Shown piece after piece: positions 8,634 through 17,752 of a DNA stretch of 64,000 bases; position 1 is the first letter of the stretch; each line of letters starts with the position of its first letter. A model generated the notes under the pieces. It worked only from the letters and a program-made list of their open reading frames with translations, was not told the DNA's origin and did not search any database. The position numbers were made by a program, and so were the translations under genes. This DNA comes from Methanobacterium sp. BRmetb2 (GTDB taxonomy: Archaea; Methanobacteriota; Methanobacteria; Methanobacteriales; Methanobacteriaceae): contig CP022705.1 in assembly GCA_003491285.1 (NCBI GenBank), positions 1,755,501 to 1,819,500 of the forward strand. Direction: 5' to 3'.

Positions 8634-9416
8634 ATGGAGATAGACGTAAAGAAAAAAACTGATAATGAACTTCTCTTTATTGTAGAAGGAGTAGATGTTC
8701 CATTTGTTAATGCCTTAAGAAGGATAAGTATGATGGAAATTCCTAAAATGGCTATTGAAAATGTGGACATTATTAGAAATGACTCTACATTATTTGATGA
8801 AGTATTAGCTCATAGACTGGGACTAATTCCAATCACATCAGATACAGCATCAAAATCGATAATATTTGCCAGTGAATGTGACTGTGGAGACCACTGTCCA
8901 AAATGCAGTGCTTCATTTATCTTAAAGGAAAAAGGTCCAAAAGTTGTTTATTCCAAGGATTTAAAACCGGAAGATCCGGATATTAAGCCAGTATATGATA
9001 GTGTTCCAATATTAAGACTTAAAAAAGATGAAGAAGTGGAACTAGCTGCCATTGCACAGCTTGGAATAGGCCTTGAACATGCAAAATGGGAACCTACAAC
9101 TGCCTGCGCATACAAGTACTACCCTAAGATTACAATTGACGATGATTGTGATTCGTGTGGTAAATGTGCTGAGGAATGTCCAAGAGGCGTACTCGAATTA
9201 AAAAAGAATAAAATAACAGTGGTGGATGCTGAAAATTGTTCAATGTGCGGAACTTGCATGAGAATATGCCCCACTGGCGCAATTGATATAGGTGCAGAAG
9301 AAGGGAAATTCATATTCAGAATAGAGACGGACGGTTCTCTATCCCCAGAAGAAATTTTAACTAAAGCATGTGATGTTTTATCTGAGAAATCAGAAAGAAT
9401 TATAGAATTTTGTTAA
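8634..9416 (+). CDS. rpoD: DNA-directed RNA polymerase subunit D (Rpo3) with ferredoxin-like domain
   Basis: 260 residues, homologous to Rpb3/bacterial alpha, scaffolding polymerase assembly with subunit L. The alpha-like dimerisation domain begins at 'VDVPFVNALRRISMMEIP' (about residue 20). An inserted ferredoxin-like domain at about 165-220 carries two complete 4Fe-4S motifs, CDSCGKCAEECP and CSMCGTCMRICP. 'CDCGDHCPKC' lies near residue 80. The frame is open further upstream inside uS11, but ATG 8634, just after the uS11 stop, gives the family N-terminus MEIDVKKK. Confidence 0.95.
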   Translation: MEIDVKKKTDNELLFIVEGVDVPFVNALRRISMMEIPKMAIENVDIIRNDSTLFDEVLAHRLGLIPITSDTASKSIIFASECDCGDHCPKCSASFILKEKGPKVVYSKDLKPEDPDIKPVYDSVPILRLKKDEEVELAAIAQLGIGLEHAKWEPTTACAYKYYPKITIDDDCDSCGKCAEECPRGVLELKKNKITVVDAENCSMCGTCMRICPTGAIDIGAEEGKFIFRIETDGSLSPEEILTKACDVLSEKSERIIEFC

Positions 9417-9431
9417 TAAGGAGGAAGTTAA

Positions 9432-9797
9432 ATGGTAAAAAAGATTACCAAGACTAATCCCAATCTCATCGAACTCATAAGAAATCTTAAAGAAAAATCT
9501 TATCAAGAAAACGTTGCAATATGGAAGGATGTTGCCAGAAGACTGGAAAGATCAAACAGAAGAAAAGCGGAAGTAAATATATCCAAAATAAACCGATACA
9601 GTGATGATGATGAAATAATTCTCATACCTGGTAAAGTTTTGGGAAGCGGCAGCATGGATCATAAGGTAAATGTTGCAGCCTTGGGTTTTTCACAAACAGC
9701 CTTGGAAAAAATTAAGACTGCTGGTGGAGAATGCTTGGAAATAACAGAAATATTGGAAAAAAATCCTAAAGGAAGTAAAATAAGGATAATTGAATAA
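9432..9797 (+). CDS. rpl18e: 50S ribosomal protein eL18 (L18e)
   Basis: A 121-residue protein, 'KTNPNLIELIRNLKEKSYQE' at the start and 'VLGSGSMDHKVNVAALGFS' near residues 70-88, which match archaeal eL18 (uL15-related fold). A GAGGAAG ribosome binding site precedes the ATG. It heads the eL18-uL13-uS9-rpoN group. Confidence 0.95.
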   Translation: MVKKITKTNPNLIELIRNLKEKSYQENVAIWKDVARRLERSNRRKAEVNISKINRYSDDDEIILIPGKVLGSGSMDHKVNVAALGFSQTALEKIKTAGGECLEITEILEKNPKGSKIRIIE

Positions 9798-9846
9798 AAT
9801 AGCATGATATTTGCTATAATATTAAAATTGCGGATTGGTGTACTTT

Positions 9847-10275
9847 ATGATTATTGATGGAGAAGGACACGTCTTAGGAAGACTTGCAAGTGTTGTAAGC
9901 AAGAAACTACTTGAAGGCGAAAATATAGTAATTTTAAACGCTGAAAAAGTTTTAATTTCAGGTTCAAAGGAATGGGCATACGCAAAATATAAACAAAGAA
10001 TTGACAGGGCCAGCATATCAAATCCTAGAAGAATGGGACCTAAATATCCGAGAAGGCCTGATGATATTTTAAGAAGAACAGTAAGAGGAATGCTCCCTTA
10101 TAAAAAAACTAAAGGTAGAGAAGCTTTCAAAGGTCTAAAAGCCTTTGTAGGAGTTCCTGTAGAATTTAAAGATGCAGAAATCATAAGAATTCCTGAAGCA
10201 GAACCTAAAAACATTACAAAAAGCATAGAATTAGGAGAAGTTTCAAAATTACTTGGAACTAAGTATGAAGTTTAA
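9847..10275 (+). CDS. rplM: 50S ribosomal protein uL13 (L13P)
   Basis: 142 residues. 'IIDGEGHVLGRLASVVSKKLL' (residues 2-22, ends given), 'NPRRMGPKYPRRPDDILRRTVRGMLPY' region and 'KAFVGVP' identify archaeal uL13. The frame also contains TTG 9835 and GTG 9838, but these form part of the GGTG ribosome binding site for ATG 9847, which gives the standard N-terminus. Confidence 0.95.
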   Translation: MIIDGEGHVLGRLASVVSKKLLEGENIVILNAEKVLISGSKEWAYAKYKQRIDRASISNPRRMGPKYPRRPDDILRRTVRGMLPYKKTKGREAFKGLKAFVGVPVEFKDAEIIRIPEAEPKNITKSIELGEVSKLLGTKYEV

Positions 10276-10287
10276 GGATGTTAAAGA

Positions 10288-10689
10288 ATGAAAAAAGTAA
10301 TTCATACCAGTGGAAAAAGGAAAACTGCCATAGCCAGAGGGACATTTAGAAAAGGAAAAGGCAGAATTAGGGTTAACAGATGTCCAGTAGAACTTTACGA
10401 TCCAGAACTGGCCCGACTCAAAATCACCGAACCTGTAATGTTAGCAGGTGACATTGTCAATGACCTAGATATAGACGTTAAAGTTATAGGCGGCGGAATA
10501 ATGGGTCAAGCTGAAGCAGCGCGTATGGTAATAGCCAAAGGTTTAATTCAGTGGACTAGTGACATGGATTTAAAAGAAAAGTTCGTTCAATATGATAGGA
10601 CCATGCTGGTTGGAGATCCACGAAGATCTGAACCTAAAAAGTATGGTGGAAGAGGCGCAAGAGCCAGAAGACAGAAAAGTTACCGATAA
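10288..10689 (+). CDS. rpsI: 30S ribosomal protein uS9 (S9P)
   Basis: A 133-residue uS9. 'HTSGKRKTAIARGTFRKGKGRIRVN' region is near the start. The C-terminus 'DPRRSEPKKYGGRGARARRQKSYR' is the conserved basic tail that reaches the P-site tRNA. Twelve bases separate it from uL13. Confidence 0.97.
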   Translation: MKKVIHTSGKRKTAIARGTFRKGKGRIRVNRCPVELYDPELARLKITEPVMLAGDIVNDLDIDVKVIGGGIMGQAEAARMVIAKGLIQWTSDMDLKEKFVQYDRTMLVGDPRRSEPKKYGGRGARARRQKSYR

Positions 10690-10761
10690 ATTAAAATCTT
10701 TAATTTATCCATATTTATTATATAAAATGTGCAAAGCACAAAACTCAATAGATGATTTGTC

Positions 10762-10929
10762 ATGATCCCAGTAAGATGTATAAGTTGTGGTAAAGTCGTA
10801 TCCGCCTTTTTCGATGAATTTCAAAAAAGGATTGACGACGGAGAAAATCCCAAAGAAATTCTTGATGATCTTGGAATAACAAGATACTGTTGTAGAAGAA
10901 TGATAATTGCCCATGTAGAGGCATGGTAG
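10762..10929 (+). CDS. rpoN: DNA-directed RNA polymerase subunit N (Rpo10)
   Basis: A 55-residue zinc-binding polymerase subunit, homologous to Rpb10. It begins MIPVRCISCGKV (CxxC) and carries the second zinc ligand pair in 'RYCCRRM'. The length and motifs are standard for Rpo10, which binds the D-L platform. The last base of its TAG stop (10929) is also the first base of the tRNA-Pro acceptor stem, so the mRNA and the tRNA precursor must overlap by one base. Confidence 0.96.
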   Translation: MIPVRCISCGKVVSAFFDEFQKRIDDGENPKEILDDLGITRYCCRRMIIAHVEAW

Positions 10930-10963
10930 GGGCCGTAGGGTAGCTTGGTCCATCCTCCCAGCC

Positions 10964-11076
10964 ATTGAATTAAATTTACAGATGTATTATATAAATAAAG
11001 GTTTTAATAAGTCCTTTATTGTATTATCCTAAAGATTCTAAATAATCTTTATAATTCTATATTTATTCAACTGGAA
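10964..11076 (+). other. tRNA-Pro intron 1 (113 nt, position 32/33)
   Basis: The boundaries come from a textbook bulge-helix-bulge. The outer helix pairs 10950-10957 with 11078-11085 (8 pairs). The bulges are CCA (10962-10964) and AAC (11075-11077). The four-pair central helix is CCAG/CTGG (10958-10961 with 11071-11074). The inner helix is TTGAAT/ATTCAA (10965-10970 with 11065-11070). Cleavage after the second base of each bulge gives these ends. The intron also folds into two AT-rich hairpins (AATAAAGG/CCTTTATT and AAAGAT/ATCTTT). No clear C/D-box pair was seen. Confidence 0.8.
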
Positions 11077-11081
11077 CGGGG

Positions 11082-11132
<51 letters not shown>

Positions 11133-11157
11133 CTTTAATTATAAGGAGAAGATGCAG

Positions 11158-11328
11158 ATGACATCTAAACTTACAAGATTTGAAAAAGCAAGAATTATTG
11201 GTGCAAGAGCTCTTCAACTTTCAATGGGCGCAAAACCATTGGTAGATATACCAGAATCTCTTGATCCGATAGATATTGCAACATTAGAACTTAAAAAGAA
11301 AGTAATCCCTCTTGATATCAGGAAATAA
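11158..11328 (+). CDS. rpoK: DNA-directed RNA polymerase subunit K (Rpo6)
   Basis: A 56-residue subunit, the archaeal counterpart of Rpb6/bacterial omega. 'LTRFEKARIIGARALQLSMGA' (ends given) and 'PIDIATLELKKKVIPLDIRK' are diagnostic. An ATG at 11152 is also in frame, but AAGGAG at 11143-11148 is only three bases from it and nine from ATG 11158. It follows the tRNA-Pro gene and precedes enolase, a known methanobacterial order. Confidence 0.95.
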   Translation: MTSKLTRFEKARIIGARALQLSMGAKPLVDIPESLDPIDIATLELKKKVIPLDIRK

Positions 11329-11357
11329 CCATTATTTTTTTAAGAAGAGGTGTTTTT

Positions 11358-12605
11358 GTGGATAGCGTTATTGAAGACGTTCGTGTCAGAAAAATTTTAG
11401 ATAGTAGAGGAAATCCCACAGTAGAAGTAGATGTAATAACGTGGAATGGTTTTGGAAGGGCAGCAGCTCCAAGTGGTGCCAGCACTGGAATGCGTGAGGT
11501 TGTTTCTTTTCCCGAAGGTGGCGTTGATAGAATAATAGGTGAAGTTGAAGAAATTATTTCATCAGAACTTATTGGTATGGATGCAGAAGATCTCAAAGAT
11601 ATAGACATGATTCTAAAGGAGATCGACGGTACAGATGATCTATCTGCCTTAGGTGGAAACACCATAGTGGCAGTTTCAATGGCTACGGCCAAAGCTGCAG
11701 CATCATCATATAACATGCCCCTTTACAGATTTTTAGGCGGAAATATGCCTGATGAAATTCCTTATCCTTTAGGTAACATGATTAACGGAGGAGCACACGC
11801 AGGAAAACATGCTCCCGATATACAGGAATTTTTAGTAGTTCCATTAGGAGCTCAAAATATTACAGAAGCTGTATTTGCTAATTCTAATGTTCACAAAAGA
11901 ATTAAAGAACTTATCCAAATGAAAGATAAATTATTCACCGGTGGTAAAGGAGACGAAGGTGGTTGGGCACCTAATCTTTCTAACAATGATGCACTGGATA
12001 TTCAAGCTAAAGCCTGTGAAGAAGTAGGCGATGAGATGGGGATAGAGATAAGGCCATCTTTAGATTTTGCAGCAAGTGAAATGTGGAACAGTGATGAGCA
12101 AAAATACTATTATGAACAGGATAATATAAAAAGAGACACTGGTGAACAGATAGACTTTGTAGAAGAAATTATCCAAACCTATGGCATGTTCTTTGTTGAA
12201 GATCCCCTACATGAAAGCGATTTTGATGGTTTTGCCCAGCTTACCAAAAGGGTAGGTCAAAGATGTCTTATATGTGGAGACGATCTTTTTGTTACCAATG
12301 CTTCCATATTAGAAGAGGGAATTAAACAAAAAGCTGGAAATGCTATTATTATAAAACCCAATCAGATCGGAACTTTAAGCGACACCTATGATACAATCAG
12401 GCTGGCTAAAGATAACAAATATGTCCCTGTGGTTTCTCATAGATCAGGGGAAACAACAGATGAAACTATAGCCCATCTAGCTGTGGCATTTTCATGTCCC
12501 ATGATAAAAACCGGAGCTTTAGGTGGAGAGAGAATAGCAAAACTTAATGAGTTAATAAGAATCGAGGAAGAAATACCTAACTCCAGGATGGGAATATTTG
12601 GGTAG
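11358..12605 (+). CDS. eno: Enolase (phosphopyruvate hydratase)
   Basis: A 415-residue enolase converting 2-phosphoglycerate and phosphoenolpyruvate. The N-terminal 'ILDSRGNPTVEVDV' and 'SGASTGMREV' loop, the metal-ligand region 'EDPLHESDFDGF', 'GDDLFVTN', the catalytic-lysine segment 'IIKPNQIGTL' and 'SHRSGETTDETIAHLAV' are all present. Translation starts at GTG 11358 after AAGAGGTG. It lies in the rpoK-eno-ferredoxin-uS2 string. Confidence 0.96.
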   Translation: MDSVIEDVRVRKILDSRGNPTVEVDVITWNGFGRAAAPSGASTGMREVVSFPEGGVDRIIGEVEEIISSELIGMDAEDLKDIDMILKEIDGTDDLSALGGNTIVAVSMATAKAAASSYNMPLYRFLGGNMPDEIPYPLGNMINGGAHAGKHAPDIQEFLVVPLGAQNITEAVFANSNVHKRIKELIQMKDKLFTGGKGDEGGWAPNLSNNDALDIQAKACEEVGDEMGIEIRPSLDFAASEMWNSDEQKYYYEQDNIKRDTGEQIDFVEEIIQTYGMFFVEDPLHESDFDGFAQLTKRVGQRCLICGDDLFVTNASILEEGIKQKAGNAIIIKPNQIGTLSDTYDTIRLAKDNKYVPVVSHRSGETTDETIAHLAVAFSCPMIKTGALGGERIAKLNELIRIEEEIPNSRMGIFG

Positions 12606-12711
12606 TTAAATATCTATTATTATGATTTTAGACAATAAAAATTTAATTTACTAATATTAATGAAATTTTAAAAAATATAATAAAAGGAAATAAAGTAAAA
12701 AGGAGATTAAT

Positions 12712-12903
12712 ATGGTTAAAATAGTTATTGATCATGAAAATTGTGATGGTGCAGACTGTGGAGAATGTGTAGATGTATGTCCTATGGAAGTTCTTGTAAT
12801 TGAAGGGGACAAAATTGTAATTCAAAACATAGAAGAATGTAGTCTATGCGAAGTATGTATGGATGTATGCCCTAACGAGGCAGTAGAAGTAAAAGACGAT
12901 TAA
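12712..12903 (+). CDS. Ferredoxin, 2x[4Fe-4S]
   Basis: A 63-residue acidic bacterial-type ferredoxin. The second motif is CSLCEVCMDVCP. The first cluster is built from CDGADCGECVDVCP, in which an extra residue lengthens the first CxxC spacing. It serves as a low-potential electron carrier, but the partner cannot be told from sequence. An AAGGAGA ribosome binding site precedes the ATG. It lies between enolase and uS2. Confidence 0.93.
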   Translation: MVKIVIDHENCDGADCGECVDVCPMEVLVIEGDKIVIQNIEECSLCEVCMDVCPNEAVEVKDD

Positions 12904-13020
12904 AACTTTTATTATTATAATAATAATTAATGATTTTAAAATTCTATTTCAAAATTAAGAATAATACTAATTAAATTATAAAAAACACAGATTAACTTTG
13001 ATATAAAATGAGGTGATAAG

Positions 13021-13617
13021 TTGTCAGAACTATTAATTCCACTGGACAAGTACTTAGCAGCAGGTTTACACATAGGAACTCAACAAAAAACTGGAGACAT
13101 GGAACGATACATATACCGAGTAAGATCCGACGGATTATACGTATTGGATGTTAGGAAAACAAACGACCGAATATTGGCCGCTGCAAAATTCCTTGCAAAA
13201 TTTGATCCAGACGATATCCTGGTTGTGTCCACAAGACAATATGGACAAGCTCCTGTAAAAAAATTCGGAGAACTAACCAAAACTAAAACCATACCTGGAA
13301 GATTCATCCCAGGTACATTAACCAACCCTAACTATGCTAAATTTATTGAACCCAAAGTTTTAGTGGTAACCGATCCAAGATCAGATTTCCAAGCTATTAT
13401 TGAGGCAAAACAAATAGGCATACCTGTAGTAGCGCTTTGTGACACTGAAAACTTACTTGGAAATGTAGATATTGTCATACCCGTAAATAACAAGGGTAGA
13501 AAAGCTATTGCACTGGTTTACTGGTTAATTGCCAGACAATATTTAAGAGAAAAAGGAATTCTTGCTGAAGACCAAGATCTAGAAATCTCACCAGCAGAAT
13601 TTGAAATAAAGATTTAA
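13021..13617 (+). CDS. rpsB: 30S ribosomal protein uS2 (S2P)
   Basis: A 198-residue archaeal uS2. 'LAAGLHIGTQQKTGDMERYIY' (ends given), 'VLDVRKTNDRILAAAKFLA', 'RFIPGTLTNP' and 'VVTDPRSDFQAI' are conserved. It starts at TTG 13021 after AGGTGATAAG. It is needed late in 30S assembly near the mRNA exit. Confidence 0.96.
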   Translation: MSELLIPLDKYLAAGLHIGTQQKTGDMERYIYRVRSDGLYVLDVRKTNDRILAAAKFLAKFDPDDILVVSTRQYGQAPVKKFGELTKTKTIPGRFIPGTLTNPNYAKFIEPKVLVVTDPRSDFQAIIEAKQIGIPVVALCDTENLLGNVDIVIPVNNKGRKAIALVYWLIARQYLREKGILAEDQDLEISPAEFEIKI

Positions 13618-13770
13618 TAATATATCTTCCAAAAAAGTTTAAATTAAGTTTAAATTAAATTTAACGGTTTAAATTAAATTTAATTAAATTTATAAGGATT
13701 TTATAAGGATTAATATTTTTAAATTAAATATCTTCAAATATTTAATTAAGAAAAAAATGGCAGTGGTTTT

Positions 13771-14613
13771 ATGATAAGAAAACCTGCGGTGGCAGGTACT
13801 TTTTATGAAGGAACCCGTGAATCCTTAAAAAAGAGAATAGAATGGTGTTTTAAACATAAAATGGGCCCAGGAGTTATTCCTGATAAAATTGGAAATAAAA
13901 GAAGTATAAAAGGAGTTCTGGCTCCCCATGCCGGGTATGCAGCTTCCGGACCTGTTGCGGCACACACCTATTATAAGCTTGTTGAAGACGGTTTTCCAGA
14001 AACATTCGTAATTTTATGTCCCAACCATTATGGGATTGGTTCTGGAGTATCTGCCATGACCAGTGGAGAATGGGAAACACCACTTGGAAATGTGGAGATA
14101 GACCAGGAGTTTGCCCAGCAATTAATCCAAAATTCAGATATCATTGATTCTGAGTCCTCAGCACATCTGCGAGAACACAGCTGCGAGATCCAAATTCCAT
14201 TTTTACAGTACTTTAAAGAGGATTTCAAGATCGTGCCTGTAAGTATGTGGATGCAGGACGTTGAAACTTCCCATGATATTGGGATTGCTATCAAAGAAAC
14301 AGTAGAAACCCTTGGAAGGGACACAGTAGTAATCGCTAGTTCGGATTTTACTCACTATGAACCTCAAAAGGCAGCATACGCTAAGGACAGACAAGTACTG
14401 GACGCAATTGCTCAACTCGATGAAAAATTAATGGTTAAACGGGTTTTTGAGCTTAATGTAACTATGTGTGGGCCTGGACCTGTAGCTGCAACTATTGTGG
14501 CTTCAAAAGGTCTCGGAGCTCAGAATTCAGAAATAATAAAATATGGTACTAGTGGAGATGTAATAGGAGATAAAAGAGAAGTAGTTGGTTATGCTTCAGC
14601 CATATTCTGGTAA
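13771..14613 (+). CDS. MEMO1 family protein (AmmeMemoRadiSam system B-type)
   Basis: A 280-residue MEMO1 homologue. 'RKPAVAGTFYEG' at the start, 'VLAPHAGYAASGPVAAHTYY' (ends given), 'LCPNHYG', 'REHSCEIQIPFLQY' and 'SSDFTHYEP' contain the conserved His, Asp and Cys residues of the family, which is related to class III extradiol dioxygenases. Its reaction in Archaea is not settled. It lies between uS2 and mevalonate kinase, a position conserved in Methanobacteria and other Euryarchaeota. Confidence 0.93.
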   Translation: MIRKPAVAGTFYEGTRESLKKRIEWCFKHKMGPGVIPDKIGNKRSIKGVLAPHAGYAASGPVAAHTYYKLVEDGFPETFVILCPNHYGIGSGVSAMTSGEWETPLGNVEIDQEFAQQLIQNSDIIDSESSAHLREHSCEIQIPFLQYFKEDFKIVPVSMWMQDVETSHDIGIAIKETVETLGRDTVVIASSDFTHYEPQKAAYAKDRQVLDAIAQLDEKLMVKRVFELNVTMCGPGPVAATIVASKGLGAQNSEIIKYGTSGDVIGDKREVVGYASAIFW

Positions 14614-14762
14614 TTTCTTTACAAGTTCAAATTTACATATAAACCTAAAAATTTAATAAATTGTTCAAATTGGGGATAATTAAGTAATTTTAATTAACAA
14701 ATCCCTTTTTAGCTAAATAAAATAGTTAATATTTTCACAATTATAGGGCTCAAGGTGAATTT

Positions 14763-15722
14763 ATGGAAGTTGAAGCATCTGCACCAGGTAAAGTAATTTT
14801 ATTTGGAGAACATGCTGTAGTCTATGGAAAACCAGCCATTGCAGTAGCTGTGGATAAAAGAGCCATTATTAAAATATCAGAAAATGAAAAAGATCATATT
14901 CGAGTACATATAGATAATCTTGGGGCATCAGCTACTCTTGATCAATTAAATCATGAGATATCAGTTGAAAATGGTAAATCAGGGATTTTAAAATATGTTT
15001 TAGAAGCGCTGAAAATGGTGCACAATGCATCGCCAATAGATATTGAAATAGACTTGAAACTTCCTATTGGTGCAGGTTTAGGGTCATCTGCTGCTGTAAC
15101 AGTAGCAACCATAGCTGCGGCATCCAAATATAATAATAACAAACTAACTAAGAAGGAGATAGCTCAAAAAGCTCATCAAGTAGAACTTAATGTTCAAAAT
15201 TCTGCCAGTCCCATTGACACCACTATAAGTACTTATGGGGGTGCAGTTTATTTATCAGAGAATGCAGAATACATAAAACCTCTGAATATTAACTGGGATT
15301 ACCCATTGATAATTGGGTTTACTCCTAGACCGGGAAACACTGGAAAGCTGGTGGAACAGGTTAGACTTAGAAAAGAAGCATATCCTGATATTATCAACCC
15401 CATAATTGATTCTATGGGTCTTCTTACCAAAACAGCTCTAAAAGCACTGCTTGAAAAAGATCATACTAAAATCGGAGATTTAATGAATATTAATCATGGC
15501 TTCTTAGATTGTTTGGGGGTTAATACTAAAGAACTTTCCAACATGGTTTATACCGCTAGAAAAGCAGGAGCTTTAGGTGCAAAGATTACGGGAGCCGGCG
15601 GCGGCGGAAGTATAGTGGCTCTATGTCCTGAAAATAATTTAAATGTCTTATCGGCCCTTAAGGATATTGAAGATGCTGTAGAAGTTAGTATTTCACAAAC
15701 TGGTGTTGAATACGTAAAGTAG
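14763..15722 (+). CDS. mvk: Mevalonate kinase
   Basis: A 319-residue GHMP kinase that phosphorylates mevalonate for isoprenoid lipid synthesis. 'SAPGKVILFGEHAVVYGKPA' (residues 6-25), the ATP-binding loop 'PIGAGLGSSAAVTVA' (about 100) and the C-terminal 'GAKITGAGGGGSIVAL' identify it. It opens the mvk-ipk-fni-RNase J-idsA run. Confidence 0.95.
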   Translation: MEVEASAPGKVILFGEHAVVYGKPAIAVAVDKRAIIKISENEKDHIRVHIDNLGASATLDQLNHEISVENGKSGILKYVLEALKMVHNASPIDIEIDLKLPIGAGLGSSAAVTVATIAAASKYNNNKLTKKEIAQKAHQVELNVQNSASPIDTTISTYGGAVYLSENAEYIKPLNINWDYPLIIGFTPRPGNTGKLVEQVRLRKEAYPDIINPIIDSMGLLTKTALKALLEKDHTKIGDLMNINHGFLDCLGVNTKELSNMVYTARKAGALGAKITGAGGGGSIVALCPENNLNVLSALKDIEDAVEVSISQTGVEYVK

Positions 15723-15858
15723 ATCCTACTATTGTAAGACAATTTAGAAGCAATACTATCTCAAAATCCCTTAAAAATAGAATATTTCAGGATGCAAATG
15801 TTATTAAATTACATCACTCATTAAAATAGGTTTAGAAGAAAGTTTAGGTGTGTATCAT

Positions 15859-16650
15859 TTGATTATTTTAAAACTCGGCGGAAGTGTGATAACTAAAAAG
15901 GATTCTTTAGAACCTGAGGCAGATTATAAAAATTTGGATAGAATCGCTCGGGAAATTGCTGATTATGCTGCAGATGGGTTAATAATTGTTCATGGGGCTG
16001 GCTCTTTTGGCCATCCCTTTGCAAAAAAATACGCTATAGGTAGCCCTATCGAAAATGAAGATGATTTTAAAGAGAAAAAGATGGGTTTTTGCTTAACACA
16101 AAGCTGGGTTAAAAAGTTAAACACAATAGTATGTGATAATCTAAGAGAAAAAGGAATTTTTGCTGTTTCTATACAACCTTCTTCCTTTCTCACCACTAAA
16201 AATAAGAGGATATATTCTGGAGAACTCCAGTTAATAAAGAAATATCTGGAAATGGGATTTGTGCCAGTTATATACGGCGACGTGGTAATTGATGTTGACA
16301 ATTATATTAAAACTGCAGTTTTGTCTGGAGATCAAATAATCAAATATTTAGCTGAAAATTTAAAGCCAGAAAGAGTTATTTTAGGTTCTGATGTGGATGG
16401 TATTTACACAAAAAATCCTAAAAAATATAGGGATGCTGAGTTAATTAAAGTTGTTTCCTCCATGGAAGATTTGGAACTTATTGAAGGGGCAACTAATGTT
16501 GATGTAACTGGAGGCATGGGTGGAAAACTAAAAGAACTTCTAATACTGGCTCAGATGGGAATTGAATCTGAAATTATCAATGCAAATGAATCTAATTATA
16601 TAAAAAAAGCTTTAAAAGGCGAAAAAGGAATAGGAACCATAATAAAATGA
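15859..16650 (+). CDS. ipk: Isopentenyl phosphate kinase
   Basis: About 263 residues of the amino-acid-kinase fold. It makes isopentenyl diphosphate from isopentenyl phosphate in the archaeal modified mevalonate pathway. 'ILKLGGSVITKK' starts the fold; 'VHGAGSFGHPFAKKY' holds the catalytic-region His; 'GSDVDGIYTKNPKK' and 'NVDVTGGMGGKLKEL' line the nucleotide site. GTG 15850 is in frame, but it is the tail of the AGGTG binding site, so TTG 15859 (MIILKLGG) is chosen. Confidence 0.94.
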   Translation: MIILKLGGSVITKKDSLEPEADYKNLDRIAREIADYAADGLIIVHGAGSFGHPFAKKYAIGSPIENEDDFKEKKMGFCLTQSWVKKLNTIVCDNLREKGIFAVSIQPSSFLTTKNKRIYSGELQLIKKYLEMGFVPVIYGDVVIDVDNYIKTAVLSGDQIIKYLAENLKPERVILGSDVDGIYTKNPKKYRDAELIKVVSSMEDLELIEGATNVDVTGGMGGKLKELLILAQMGIESEIINANESNYIKKALKGEKGIGTIIK

Positions 16651-16687
16651 AAAAATTATATTTAAAAAAAATTAAGAGGCGTATAAA

Positions 16688-17752
16688 ATGATTTCAGATA
16701 GAAAATTAGAACATTTATTATTATGCGCACATTGTGACGTAGAATTTAAAAATAAAAAGACTGGATTTAGTGATATTGAATTAATCCATAAAGCTCTTCC
16801 AGAAATTAGTAAGGAAGAAATAGATATATCTACAACCATTTTAGGTAACGAAATTGACGTCCCACTGATAATATCTGCCATTACAGGTGGACATCCATCA
16901 TCACTAATTATAAACCGGGAACTTGCCAAAGCAGCTGAAAAACTGAATATTGGTATGGGAGTTGGCAGCCAAAGAGCCGGAGTAGAAAATCCTGAACTGG
17001 TTTCAACCTATACTGTTGTAAGAGAAAATGCACCAAATTCCTTTATTATTGGAAATATTGGAGCACCCCAGATTGAATATGCAAAAAAAGCTTCAGATAT
17101 GATGGAAGCTGATGCACTGGCAATTCATTTAAATCCATTACAAGAATCAATACAACCCGGAGGAGATGTTGATGCTACAGGGTATCTTGATTCGATAACC
17201 AAAATCAAAGAAACAGTAGATATTCCTATTATTATTAAAGAAACAGGAGCCGGAATATCTATGGAGGGTGCAATCTCTCTTGAAAAGGCAGGAGCTGACG
17301 CTATAGATGTTGCTGGAGCAGGCGGTACAAGTTGGGCTGCTGTTGAAACGTACCGGGCCAATGATAAACACCTGGGAGAACTATTCTGGGATTGGGGGAT
17401 ACCAACGGCAGTAAGCACAATTGAAGTATGTGAATCTGTTAATATACCTGTAATATCATCTGGAGGTATAAGAACAGGTCTAGATGCAGCTAAAGCATTA
17501 GCACTAGGTGCTGATGCTGTAGGAATAGCTTTACCATTACTTAAAGCATCTTATAAAGGACATAAGGCAGTTATCGCTAAGGTAATGAAATTTGTTGAAG
17601 AATTAAAAGCTACAATGTTCCTGGTTGGAGCAGAAAATCTAAAAGATTTGAAAAAATCTAATCTTATAATTAAAGGTCAAACTAGAGAATGGCTTAATGA
17701 AAGGGGCTTTGATACTAAAAAATACGCAAGGAGGATACATAGTGAGCGTTGA
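16688..17752 (+). CDS. fni: Isopentenyl-diphosphate delta-isomerase, type 2 (FMN)
   Basis: A 354-residue FMN- and NADPH-dependent IDI-2 that interconverts IPP and DMAPP. 'DRKLEHLLLC' start, 'PLIISAITGGH', 'GVGSQRAG', 'HLNPLQESIQPGGD', 'IIIKETGAGIS', 'DVAGAGGTSW' and 'ISSGGIRTGLDAAKALALGADAVGIALPLL' region fit the TIM-barrel FMN enzyme. Its 3' end overlaps RNase J by 11 bases. Confidence 0.95.
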   Translation: MISDRKLEHLLLCAHCDVEFKNKKTGFSDIELIHKALPEISKEEIDISTTILGNEIDVPLIISAITGGHPSSLIINRELAKAAEKLNIGMGVGSQRAGVENPELVSTYTVVRENAPNSFIIGNIGAPQIEYAKKASDMMEADALAIHLNPLQESIQPGGDVDATGYLDSITKIKETVDIPIIIKETGAGISMEGAISLEKAGADAIDVAGAGGTSWAAVETYRANDKHLGELFWDWGIPTAVSTIEVCESVNIPVISSGGIRTGLDAAKALALGADAVGIALPLLKASYKGHKAVIAKVMKFVEELKATMFLVGAENLKDLKKSNLIIKGQTREWLNERGFDTKKYARRIHSER

